The notes under the pieces were generated by a model. It saw only the letters and a program-made list of their open reading frames with translations. It did not search any database and had not been told where the DNA came from. From Hassallia byssoidea VB512170 (GTDB taxonomy: Bacteria; Cyanobacteriota; Cyanobacteriia; Cyanobacteriales; Nostocaceae): a stretch of 64,000 nt of DNA. Position 1 is the stretch's first letter. Each line of letters opens with the position of its first letter. Shown here piece after piece: positions 44,745-52,482 of this stretch. Made by a program: the position numbers and the translations under genes. The DNA lies in the NCBI RefSeq assembly GCF_000817785.2, contig NZ_JTCM02000021.1, positions 1 to 64,000 of the forward strand, read 5' to 3'.

Positions 44745-45755
44745 ATGTCGGTGAGTAGAATACGCTACGATTGGGACTCTTCAGAGATTGGGGCAATATA
44801 TAATACACCATTGCTAGAGCTGATTTATCAAGCTGCTAGCGTGCATCGTCAATATCATGACTCAACAAAAATTCAAGTTTGCAAGCTAATTTCTATTAAA
44901 ACAGGAGCTTGTCCAGAAGATTGCAGCTATTGCGCTCAATCTTCTCGCTACAAAACAGCAGTGAAGCCAGAAGCACTTTTAGAAAAAGAAACAGTACTTA
45001 ACATCGCCCAAAAAGCGAAAGAAAGTGGTATAAGTCGTGTGTGTATGGGTGCTGCTTGGCGAGAAGTACGCGATAACTCGCAATTTGATCAAGTGTTAGA
45101 AATGGTTAAAGAGGTGACAGCATTAGGTTTAGAGGTATGCTGCACTCTGGGAATGCTGACCGAATCTCAAGCAAAGCGCTTAGAAGATGCCGGATTGTAT
45201 GCCTATAACCATAACTTGGATACATCAGCAGAATATTACAACACTATCATTACAACCAGAACTTATGGCGATCGCCTTCACACCATCGATAATGTCCGCT
45301 CGACAAATGTAACTGTATGTTCTGGCGGTATACTTGGTTTAGGCGAAACAGTAGGCGATCGCGTCTCGATGTTGCACACTCTGGCAACACTACAGCCACA
45401 TCCAGAGTCCGTACCAATTAATATTCTCTCGCAAGTTCCAGGCACACCATTAGAAAATCAGCCAGATGTCCCCATTTGGGATGTCGTGCGAGCGATCGCC
45501 ACTGCTCGTATTTTAATGCCAGCTTCTGATGTCCGCCTCAGTGCAGGTAGAGCCAGACTTTCCCAAGTTGAACAAGCCTTATGCTTCATGGCAGGAGCAA
45601 ATTCTATCTTTTCTAGCGACGACGGTCACATGTTAACCGTTACCACTCCTTGCCCAGGATACAACGCCGACCAAGAAATGCTCAATTTACTTGGTTTAGA
45701 AATGCGTCCTCCGAAAACTCGCGATAAACTAGCACCTCAAGCAGTTATTAATTAA
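44745..45755 (+). CDS. bioB: Biotin synthase
   Basis: Radical-SAM enzyme inserting sulfur into dethiobiotin; 336 residues from the ATG at 44745, preceded by AAGGA. The frame extends 11 codons further to a TTG, which lies in a repeat flank and is not preferred. The radical-SAM cluster motif is [19 protein letters not shown] (CxxxCxxC). Further family motifs: [42 protein letters not shown] and the C-terminal [20 protein letters not shown]. The length is standard. It is followed by a hairpin and the divergent petL. Confidence 0.95.
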   Translation: MSVSRIRYDWDSSEIGAIYNTPLLELIYQAASVHRQYHDSTKIQVCKLISIKTGACPEDCSYCAQSSRYKTAVKPEALLEKETVLNIAQKAKESGISRVCMGAAWREVRDNSQFDQVLEMVKEVTALGLEVCCTLGMLTESQAKRLEDAGLYAYNHNLDTSAEYYNTIITTRTYGDRLHTIDNVRSTNVTVCSGGILGLGETVGDRVSMLHTLATLQPHPESVPINILSQVPGTPLENQPDVPIWDVVRAIATARILMPASDVRLSAGRARLSQVEQALCFMAGANSIFSSDDGHMLTVTTPCPGYNADQEMLNLLGLEMRPPKTRDKLAPQAVIN

Positions 45756-45756
45756 A

Positions 45757-45817
45757 TCTCACGCCAAGACGCGAAGACGCAAAGGTTTTCTTTGCGCCTT
45801 TGCGCCTTTGCGTGAGA
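45757..45817. terminator. Nested hairpin between bioB and petL
   Basis: Outer arms TCTCACGC and GCGTGAGA enclose GCAAAGG-TTTT-CTTTGC plus tandem CGCCTTTG units. It lies between the convergent bioB and petL genes and could end both transcripts. Confidence 0.65.
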
Positions 45818-45827
45818 TAATCATTCA

Positions 45828-45923
45828 TCAAATAATCTTCGCGCTACGCAGACCGAACAGCAGACCAACAGCTATACCAAAGAACAAAGCCAAAAAGCCA
45901 ATATAAGATATCACAGCAAACAT
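45828..45923 (-). CDS. petL: PetL, cytochrome b6f complex subunit 6
   Basis: A 31-residue single-helix protein of the thylakoid cytochrome b6f complex. It reads [20 protein letters not shown] then [11 protein letters not shown] and stop TGA (45828-45830). The pattern of an N-terminal helix followed by [10 protein letters not shown](I/L) is that of cyanobacterial PetL. A GGAG ribosome-binding sequence lies nine bases before the ATG. It is convergent with bioB and divergent from aroB. It is too short for routine gene finding, but the match is distinctive. Subunit L stabilises the complex and is not catalytic. Confidence 0.9.
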   Translation of the reverse strand: MFAVISYIGFLALFFGIAVGLLFGLRSAKII

Positions 45924-46055
45924 TTACGTTTCTCCATAAGACTTTACTAATATCTATTCAAGCATTAGTCAACAGTTATTAGTCACTTTTCCCCCTTGTG
46001 TTCTTGTCTCCACCTGCGTAGAATGCGAAAAAAGAGGGCATAGGGGGGTTTAGTG

Positions 46056-47150
46056 ATGAACCGTATTAACGTAAATTTACCGGAGCAGTCTTATGAGATT
46101 GCGATCGCATCTGGTAATCTGGATAATCTCGGCGAACAGATGAGCAGTTTGCAGCTACGTAAGAAAATACTGCTAGTTTCTAACCCGACGATTTTTAAGC
46201 ATTATGGAGAAAGAGCGATCGCATCTTTAAAAGCTGCTAATTTTGAAGTTGTCAGTTGCACCCTTCCACCTGGAGAACGCTATAAAAACCTGAACTCAAT
46301 TCAAAAAATCTACGACGTTGCCCTAGAAAACCGCCTAGAACGCTCCTCAACTATGGTGGCTTTGGGGGGGGGTGTAGTTGGTGATATGACAGGCTTCGCG
46401 GCTGCTACGTGGCTCAGGGGGATTAACGTTGTGCAAGTGCCGACTACACTTTTAGCAATGGTAGATTCGGCGATCGGTGGCAAAACTGGCGTAAATCATC
46501 CCCAAGGTAAAAACTTGATTGGTGCGTTTCATCAACCGCGTTTGGTTTTAATCGATCCAGAAGTGCTGAAAACCCTTCCCATGCGAGAGTTTCGCGCTGG
46601 AATGGCAGAAGTTATCAAGTACGGTGTGATTTGGGATGCGGAATTATTCGCCCAAATGGAAGCGAGTAAGAACCTAAATCAACACCGCTACGTCAAGCCA
46701 GAATTAATAGATAGCATTTTAACTCGTTCTTGTCAAGCAAAAGCTGATGTTGTCAGTAAAGACGAAAAAGAAGCCGGACTGCGGGCTATTCTTAATTATG
46801 GTCACACCATCGGACACGCCGTAGAAAGCTTGACAGGTTATCGTTTAGTAAATCACGGTGAAGCTGTAGGTATTGGGATGGTAGCAGCAGGGCAAATTGC
46901 TGCGGAATTGGGAATGTGGCAAAAAGAAGATACACAAAGGCAAGATGCTTTGATTGCTAAAGCCGGTTTACCGACAAAGTTACCCGCAGGGGTGGATATT
47001 GAAGGAATAATTGAGGCGTTGCAAACCGATAAGAAAGTCAAAGACGGTAAAGTTAGGTTTGTTTTGCCAACGCAGATTGGTGTAGTGACGGTGACTGATG
47101 AAGTACCATCGGATATTATCACAGCTGTGTTGCGCGGGATGCAAGGTTAG
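46056..47150 (+). CDS. aroB: 3-dehydroquinate synthase
   Basis: Second step of the shikimate pathway; 364 residues from ATG 46056 (GTG three bases earlier is possible). Key motifs: [20 protein letters not shown] (NAD site), [40 protein letters not shown], and metal-site histidines in [14 protein letters not shown] and [12 protein letters not shown]. Lys and Arg positions match true AroB, so it is distinct from MysA at 8.9 kb, which uses sedoheptulose 7-phosphate. The gene stands alone. Confidence 0.95.
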   Translation: MNRINVNLPEQSYEIAIASGNLDNLGEQMSSLQLRKKILLVSNPTIFKHYGERAIASLKAANFEVVSCTLPPGERYKNLNSIQKIYDVALENRLERSSTMVALGGGVVGDMTGFAAATWLRGINVVQVPTTLLAMVDSAIGGKTGVNHPQGKNLIGAFHQPRLVLIDPEVLKTLPMREFRAGMAEVIKYGVIWDAELFAQMEASKNLNQHRYVKPELIDSILTRSCQAKADVVSKDEKEAGLRAILNYGHTIGHAVESLTGYRLVNHGEAVGIGMVAAGQIAAELGMWQKEDTQRQDALIAKAGLPTKLPAGVDIEGIIEALQTDKKVKDGKVRFVLPTQIGVVTVTDEVPSDIITAVLRGMQG

Positions 47151-47163
47151 CGATCGCTTATAT

Positions 47164-47216
47164 ATTCGTAGTGAGCGCTTCAGCGCTCAAAAAGGCACTA
47201 AAGTGCCTACTACGAA
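47164..47216. repeat. Twin-hairpin repeat after aroB
   Basis: ATTCGTAGT, hairpins GAGCGCTTCAGCGCTC and GGCACTAAAGTGCC, then ACTACGAAT. It lies 13 bases beyond the aroB stop codon. Confidence 0.8.
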
Positions 47217-47293
47217 TAAAACTTCAATCAATGTGTATAACAGCGTAAATCCTAACTCAATACCATTAAACTACCCGCCAGCCGATTTGTGCC

Positions 47294-47860
47294 ATGATAC
47301 TCTCAGCAAACAATCAACTCACCTTGCAAGAGTTTTTGAATCTTCCCCCAGGTGAGGGAGATATCACCTACGAGCTCGTCAATGGACAAGCAATTCCGAA
47401 GATGTCCCCAAAAAAATTTCACTCTAAACTTACTCGTGCCTTTCTCTACCTAATTGATGATTGGTGTGAGGGAAAAGGTGAAGTTTGTCCAGAATTAGCA
47501 ATTACATTAACCTGTCGGGGGCGAAATTGGGTACCGACACCTGATTTATTGTACATTTCCAATGAAAATTTACCCGCCGATTGGGATGAAGACGTAGCGT
47601 GTTCTGTTCCACCTGATTTAGTAATTGAAATTATTTCCCCAGGACAAACCTTTGGACAAATGGCAGCCAAAGCAAAAGACTATTTAGACGCTAAAGTGCA
47701 GCGGGTTTGGGTGGTAGATAGTAAGGCAAGAAGCATCACTGTTTTTTATCCAGATGCGGCGCCTGTGACTTATATGGGTGAGGAATTGCTTACAGATTCG
47801 CTGTTTGCGGGATTAGAATTTAGTGTTGAGCAAGTGTTTCAAAAGGCGAAGATACGATAA
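47294..47860 (+). CDS. Uma2-family endonuclease-like protein
   Basis: A 188-residue Uma2 (DUF820) protein. It starts MILSANNQLTLQEFLNLPPG and contains the family core: YELVNGQAIPKMSPKKFHSK, PTPDLLYISNENLP, PPDLVIEIISPGQTFGQMAA and KDYLDAKVQRVWVVDSKARS. The Asp, Glu and Lys of the PD-(D/E)XK-like site are present (PDLVIEI ... K). Cellular role unknown. A small hairpin (AGACG ... CGTCT, 47894-47914) lies downstream. Confidence 0.9.
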   Translation: MILSANNQLTLQEFLNLPPGEGDITYELVNGQAIPKMSPKKFHSKLTRAFLYLIDDWCEGKGEVCPELAITLTCRGRNWVPTPDLLYISNENLPADWDEDVACSVPPDLVIEIISPGQTFGQMAAKAKDYLDAKVQRVWVVDSKARSITVFYPDAAPVTYMGEELLTDSLFAGLEFSVEQVFQKAKIR

Positions 47861-48020
47861 ATTGCCGTCTTTACAATAATCAGTTTTTTGTAGAGACGGC
47901 GATTTATCGCGTCTTTGCGATTTATAATTTTCATCAAAAAACCTTATCCGAACCCTATTGGGAAAGAGGTTTACCAGAGAGGTCAGATTGTATTGTATAC
48001 AAACAAAAAGCGCAATATTT

Positions 48021-48270
48021 GAGCCTCAGAAGGTCAACGATGAGCTTCAGAAGGTCAACGATGAGCATCAGAAGGTCAACGATGAGCCTCAGAAGGTCAA
48101 CGATGAGCTTCAGAAGGTCAATGTTGAGCCTCAGAAGGTCAACGATGAGCCTCAGAAGGTCAACGATGAGCCTCAGAAGGTCAAAGTTGAGCTTCAGAAG
48201 GTCAACGATGAGCCTCAGAAGGTCAACGATGAGCTTCAGAAGGTCAACGATGAGCATCAGAAGGTCAAAC
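48021..48270 (+). repeat. Twelve-copy 21-bp tandem repeat (heptad-encoding)
   Basis: Twelve units of 21 bp run from 48021 to 48270, with core GAGC(C/T/A)TCAGAAGGTCAACGA. Variation is concentrated at base 5 and in the last four bases. In one frame it encodes a heptad E-(P/L/H)-Q-K-V-N-D, as part of a possible 111-codon frame at 47958-48293 that begins with a TTG and lacks a clear ribosome-binding site. Two other frames are open too (MSLRRST on the plus strand, DLLRLIV on the minus strand). I treat it as a repeat with uncertain coding status. Confidence 0.85.
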
Positions 48271-48363
48271 TTCGAGAATTAGCGAAAAAATGAAGAGTGC
48301 GCTTAAACTAATATCTTGCACTATTCTCAATTAACGTCCAGACCCGCCCAGAGTTAAAACTCA

Positions 48364-48457
48364 GGGCTAATAGCTCAAGTCCACTTAAGTGGACTAAAAC
48401 CTTTATCTAGTCGTCTTTAGACGACTTTAGCTATTAGCCTTAGAATGAATTCTAAGG
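48364..48457. repeat. Three-way-junction-like structured repeat
   Basis: Outer arms GGCTAATAGCT (about 48365-48375) and AGCTATTAGCC (48429-48439) enclose two perfect hairpins: AGTCCACTTAAGTGGACT (48378-48395) and AGTCGTCTTTAGACGACT (48409-48426). A third hairpin, CCTTAGAATGAATTCTAAGG, follows at 48438-48457. The region 48271-48363 and 48458-48591 shows no gene. Confidence 0.8.
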
Positions 48458-48591
48458 CGGTTGTTGGGATTGGTGCAAAATGTCAGGTTAAAGGAATGTA
48501 ATGTGGAGCAAAACTTACCGCGACGTGAGATGTGCGTGATTTCGGTTTTGGCTGGAGAAAGTATTTTTCTTTCCTACTCTCCATCTTTCAC

Positions 48592-51438
48592 TTACTCTTG
48601 CTGATGCCAAGCTTGATAAAAAGCGGGGTAGGGCATACTTTGGGCGTACTTCCAGATAAGGGAGTAGCAATTATTAAATCGCTTAAAGTCATTTTTGTAA
48701 GCTTCAGGTGATAAGCAATTCTTTAGCCTGGTGACAACACTCGGCATCTGTTCCTCTGACAGAATTTCCCCTAAGCTAGATGCTGCTCGTCTTCGGGTAT
48801 AATCATCCAGTTCTGGTTTGGCGATTAACTCGACTAAAGCAGCGATCGCTTTTTCGTTGCCTGGGTCAATTTCCCCTAAGCTAGATGCCGCTTGCCATCG
48901 GATAGAATCATTCAGTTCTGGTTTGGCGATTAACTCCACCAAAGCAGCGATCGCTTTTTCGTTGCCAGAGCCAATTTCCCCTAAGCTATATGCCGCTAGC
49001 CTTCGGGTATCATCATCCAGTTGTGGATTGTGGATTAACTTGACCAAAGCAGCGATCGCTTTTTCGTTGCCAGAGCCAATTTCCCCTAAGCTAGATGCCG
49101 CTAGCCTTCGGATAGAATCATTCAGTTCTGGTTTGGCGATTAACTCGACTAAAGCAGCGATCGCTTTTTCGTTGCCTGGGTCAATTTTCCCTAAGCTAGA
49201 TGCCGCTAGCCTTCGGATAGAATCATTCAGTTCTGGTTTGGCGATTAACTCGACTAAAGCAGCGATCGCTTTTATGCGATTTGTCTGAGTCAGTGCTGTC
49301 TTTGCTGCCTCTTCGATTGGGTAGAGAAATTCTACCCACTCGTTTTGTTCAACTTTAAACTCACCAAAGCCCCACTTAACGATTTCCGCCACAATAGCAT
49401 CTGCCTTTAAAGAATTTTTCCACTCATCAATGCCGGCAGCAGCGAGAAAATAAGCGCGAAACTCGTAAAATCCCCTTTTGACTTTATCAATAGCACTGAA
49501 TTCCCCACACCCATCATCAAATTCCACCAACGCACTAATAAACTCCTCCTTCTCCTTCCTCCCCACATCCTCACGTCCCAACCACAGCAAAATCACCTCT
49601 TTCCACTGCGGTGCAAAAATGCGATAAACCCCTTCGGCAGGGAGTGGGGAGTAGGGAGTGGGGAGTGGGAGGGGATGATTCAGAAACTCGTGCCAATCAT
49701 CAACCGCTAACGCTGCAAAATATTCCTCAAATGTGGGATGGTAGAAAGCGTAAACTTTCTCTTTCGTTGTTGATTCCGCAGCCAGTCCAACTTCATTTAG
49801 CCATCCCAACTGTAACGCTAACCAAAATAAAGAATTTGGCTGTTTTGCATCACCCAATTCCTCACGCACCAACTTATGACGTAGCCGAAACCGTGACGTT
49901 TCTTGGTCGATTGCCTTTTTTGACAAACGTCCCAACGCTGCGTTTAATTCTTCTTGCTTCTCTTCGGTAGTAGGGAAGCGGTTTTCTTTCCACTTGTAAA
50001 ACTCTTCCACAAACTGCTGATAAAGTCCGGCTTTAGTTTCCGGTAAACCTTTATCGGAACCTTGCCAAGTGCTACACAACAGCGCTAACCGCAAAGGATT
50101 TTTCACTAAATCTTGGATGCGCTGACGTTCAGGTTTATCTAATTCCTGCCATAATCTTTCCCCTTTGTCTGCATCCTTATTGTGAAACCAACGCCGAATA
50201 AACTCTTGCACCTGTTGCGGATATTCAAAATTCAGCAATCGATACGTCTCAAAATCTGCTAAAGCGCCGGCGTTTGCTTCCCAAACATTCACCCGACAAG
50301 TCAGCACAACCCGCGCATTTTTCACCCATCCCGTCAACTGCTGGGAAATCTCAGTTAATGGTTGGAGTGAGGACATTTCATCTGCCGCATCCAACAACAA
50401 CCACACACAATTATTCTTGAATAATTTTGCAATAGCGTTTTCCTCTTCTTCTGTTACACGCACCACTTCTAAAGCATTCTTCAGCCAATCTTGCAGCAGA
50501 TAATTTTCTACAGTCTTTCCTTGCAAGTCTGCCAAAGAAATCCAAATTGGTAAACCGAGATTGTTGTTTAATATCCAGAAAGCTATAGTTTGCAACTGAG
50601 TAGTTTTTCCCGCACCCGGTTCCCCAATCAAAGCAATGCGTTGTCCTTGGGTTTTACCAACACCATCACGGATAATTTGCCCTAAAAAAGCCTGATGTTC
50701 AAACCGCTGCTTCTCTTCATAACTCGGTTCGTAAAGTCGCGAACCTTGTTCTGGGTCAATATCCTGGCTGCACTTCTTCGGCTTGCTACGCTGCACCAAT
50801 GCTAAAGGGACATGAATTTCCTTTAACTCAAATTTCATGTCATCATCATCAAACAGCAACTCATTTGTGGTGAGACGCTTGTGCTTTTCCAGCATCGTGC
50901 GGCAGATTTCTTGCCAGTTAGCACCCTGAGATTTTTCTTCCGAAGCTTTGGCAACTTTACCAGAGTAATTTTTTTGAGCTTTTCGGCATTTATCCCATTC
51001 CCCACCTTGATCAAACAACCACTTGAGGTTCTTTTCTTTATCGATGCTGGGAAACTTGAGCGTGAAACTCCACACCTTTGAGTTTGTTCTAGTCTTAGCG
51101 TTGTTTTGTCCGCGTGTATCATCAAGAATTTTCAAGCTTATCAGACAGTTGAGCGCATTCCTAATTTCTTCAGCCTCTAAGCTGTCGTTATACCTCTTCG
51201 TCAGTTCTGCCAGTCCTTCTAATGTAGAATGCGTTACCCATAACTGAGTACCCGCTTGCCAATCGGCTTTACAGTCTTTTGATTCTTCCCCAGCTTCCAC
51301 AAAGGACAGTAAAGCACAGAGCAATATCTTTGCGTGTTTTCTTCCAGTATCGTAGCTAAGATTCCGCCCCATGTAAGTACCGTCATCGAAAAGAAAAAAA
51401 ATTTTCCAAAAAGTTCTTCGCTTTCCCAAGCCAGACAT
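48592..51438 (-). CDS. Winged-helix / NACHT / HEAT-repeat STAND NTPase, possible defence protein
   Basis: A 948-residue protein from ATG 51438 (MSGLGKRRTFWKIFF). The N-terminal about 150 residues look like a winged-helix domain (AKILLCALLSFVEAGEE, THSTLEGLAELTKRYNDSLE, ALNCLISLKILDDTRG). A NACHT NTPase follows at about 265-430: Walker A IALIGEPGAGKTTQLQTIA, Walker B CVWLLLDAADEMSSLQPL, then LTCRVNVWEANAGAL. A helical middle region leads to five 35-residue HEAT repeats (ALVELIAKPELNDSIRRLAA) near 730-905, several almost identical in DNA. Such STAND proteins sense phage or stress signals. The HPLPLPTPYSPLPAEGV segment is encoded by an inserted STRR array. Confidence 0.85.
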   Translation of the reverse strand: MSGLGKRRTFWKIFFLFDDGTYMGRNLSYDTGRKHAKILLCALLSFVEAGEESKDCKADWQAGTQLWVTHSTLEGLAELTKRYNDSLEAEEIRNALNCLISLKILDDTRGQNNAKTRTNSKVWSFTLKFPSIDKEKNLKWLFDQGGEWDKCRKAQKNYSGKVAKASEEKSQGANWQEICRTMLEKHKRLTTNELLFDDDDMKFELKEIHVPLALVQRSKPKKCSQDIDPEQGSRLYEPSYEEKQRFEHQAFLGQIIRDGVGKTQGQRIALIGEPGAGKTTQLQTIAFWILNNNLGLPIWISLADLQGKTVENYLLQDWLKNALEVVRVTEEEENAIAKLFKNNCVWLLLDAADEMSSLQPLTEISQQLTGWVKNARVVLTCRVNVWEANAGALADFETYRLLNFEYPQQVQEFIRRWFHNKDADKGERLWQELDKPERQRIQDLVKNPLRLALLCSTWQGSDKGLPETKAGLYQQFVEEFYKWKENRFPTTEEKQEELNAALGRLSKKAIDQETSRFRLRHKLVREELGDAKQPNSLFWLALQLGWLNEVGLAAESTTKEKVYAFYHPTFEEYFAALAVDDWHEFLNHPLPLPTPYSPLPAEGVYRIFAPQWKEVILLWLGREDVGRKEKEEFISALVEFDDGCGEFSAIDKVKRGFYEFRAYFLAAAGIDEWKNSLKADAIVAEIVKWGFGEFKVEQNEWVEFLYPIEEAAKTALTQTNRIKAIAALVELIAKPELNDSIRRLAASSLGKIDPGNEKAIAALVELIAKPELNDSIRRLAASSLGEIGSGNEKAIAALVKLIHNPQLDDDTRRLAAYSLGEIGSGNEKAIAALVELIAKPELNDSIRWQAASSLGEIDPGNEKAIAALVELIAKPELDDYTRRRAASSLGEILSEEQMPSVVTRLKNCLSPEAYKNDFKRFNNCYSLIWKYAQSMPYPAFYQAWHQQE
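49630..49675. repeat. Heptamer tandem array inside the NACHT gene
   Basis: (GGGGAGT)n units preceded by CCCCTTCGGCAGGG, read in frame on the minus strand as PLPLPTPYSPLP. The block sits between the NACHT-associated helical region and the HEAT repeats. Confidence 0.85.
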
Positions 51439-51493
51439 CTTTCCCAAGCACCCTATGTAGATTCTAAACGGCTTTTATCAACGCTTGGGAAAA
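51421..51493. promoter_or_regulatory. Three CTTTCCCAAGC boxes at the NACHT gene start
   Basis: CTTTCCCAAGC occurs at 51421-51431 and 51439-51449 (18 bp apart, flanking the NACHT ATG), and in inverted orientation as GCTTGGGAAAA at 51483-51493. They occupy the divergent spacer to the small membrane protein gene at 51553. The arrangement is operator-like; binding factor unknown. Confidence 0.4.
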
Positions 51494-51552
51494 TTTACTT
51501 GTCAATTAATCCCAACCTTAACCTGGATTTGAAATCGAGGTGAGGTAAATAA

Positions 51553-51780
51553 ATGAAAACTCAGCACAAGCAAAGCCAAAGCACTCGTCAAAAGCTTTAT
51601 CGCCAAATCATTATAGTGTTGTTACTGATGCAAACAACACTTATTGGCATCCAAGCGGAAAACCGCATTCAGCAGGGAGACTCACGAATCGAGGTTTTGA
51701 TGTGGATGATTAATCAGTGCATCCCGGTGCTGAAACAAGCCAGCAGCTTGCAAGATAAACAGAAAAAGGACAACAAATAA
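51553..51780 (+). CDS. Small membrane protein divergent from the NACHT gene
   Basis: A 75-residue protein with ATG at 51553 and a GAGG ribosome-binding sequence 11 bases upstream. It has a basic N-terminus (KTQHKQSQSTRQKLYRQ), a hydrophobic helix (IIIVLLLMQTTLIGIQA, about 18-35), and a polar tail with one Cys (MINQCIPVLKQASSLQDKQ). It is either a single-pass membrane protein or a secreted peptide. It shares a 115-bp divergent spacer with the NACHT gene, so co-regulation is plausible but unproven. No family recognised. Confidence 0.6.
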   Translation: MKTQHKQSQSTRQKLYRQIIIVLLLMQTTLIGIQAENRIQQGDSRIEVLMWMINQCIPVLKQASSLQDKQKKDNK

Positions 51781-51814
51781 TATTGTTAGTTGTTGGTGAA
51801 CCACTGCGTTGCAA

Positions 51815-51900
51815 AGAGAAGTCTGAGCGGAGGTTTCCTCCGATCAGAACTTCGGAGGGTTCCCCCCGTTGTAGCAAGTGGTGAACCCGAAGGGTTGTTG
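51815..51900. repeat. GC-rich palindromic repeat (GGAGGTTTCCTCC type)
   Basis: CGGAGGTTTCCTCCG, then CTTCGGAGGGTTCC, GTTGTAGCAAGTGG and AACCCGAAGGG. The pieces recur at 44508-44560 and 57010-57115 in other combinations. The remainder of 51781-52150 shows no gene. Confidence 0.65.
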
Positions 51901-52155
51901 GTTAGTGAGTTGTGAGGCAATTTGGCGTGAGGAGCGATAATTGAGCAATATTTGGTGTCCTCCTGCGTCAAATTGCTGATAACCACCTGTCGGGACATTT
52001 ATTGGCTGAAAAACAACTTTTCCACATATTCTTTAATCCAAATATTTATCTCAGCCATCAACTTTTCTTGTAACTTATTTCTAGCTAAAGTCGGGAAACC
52101 CCTTTTTGTGCAAGTGACTCCCCTTATAAAGGGGGGCTTTGCGTAAGCCCTAAAA

Positions 52156-52240
52156 ATAGCGATCGCATTCCCCAAAATATCAAATTCGCTTCCACAATCA
52201 ACCGCGCTGTAATCTCCGGATACTGCGATCGCATACGGTC
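52156..52240 (-). pseudogene. Remnant of a coaX gene (3' end)
   Basis: About 80 bp match the 3' end of intact coaX (54178-54257) with three visible mismatches. The minus-strand reading ends GMRSLFL instead of GMRSLFFL-stop, so it has no proper stop. The shared block begins and ends at HIP1 sites (GCGATCGC at 52159-52166 and 52225-52232). Confidence 0.75.
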
Positions 52241-52482
52241 AAAGTGACTTACCAGAATGTTGCGCTGGTATTGTCGCTCTTCGATATTCGAGAATTTATC
52301 AAAAATCAGGAGTTAACTTATTAGCGTCATTCCCGCGCGATCGCAAACCAGAAGTGATTGAGGTGACAGTAGAAGAGAAAGTGCAGACACTGCGGGTCAA
52401 GGCAGTACAATCGTTGGTACGTACCCTTGAACTAGTCAAAGAATTCAAATTAGATGATAATGAAAAATCAGCAATTGTTTAG
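52213..52482 (+). pseudogene. Unidentified coding fragment, 5' end missing
   Basis: An open frame from just after a TAA at 52210 to TAG at 52480-52482, with no in-frame ATG. The reading has a coding look in its second half: LASFPRDRKPEVIEVTVEEK followed by VQTLRVKAVQSLVRTLELVK and EFKLDDNEKSAIV. It overlaps the coaX remnant at its 5' end and the start of the next gene at its 3' end. I do not recognise the family; it looks like the C-terminal third of a lost gene fused to remnant DNA. Confidence 0.4.

Noticed and set aside
48021-48270. Possible CRISPR array of 21-bp units
   Set aside because: No spacers between units, no cas genes in the window.
48818-49288. 156-codon frame opposite the HEAT repeats
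   Set aside because: Repeated pattern is only the complement of the 105-bp HEAT units; no independent coding evidence.
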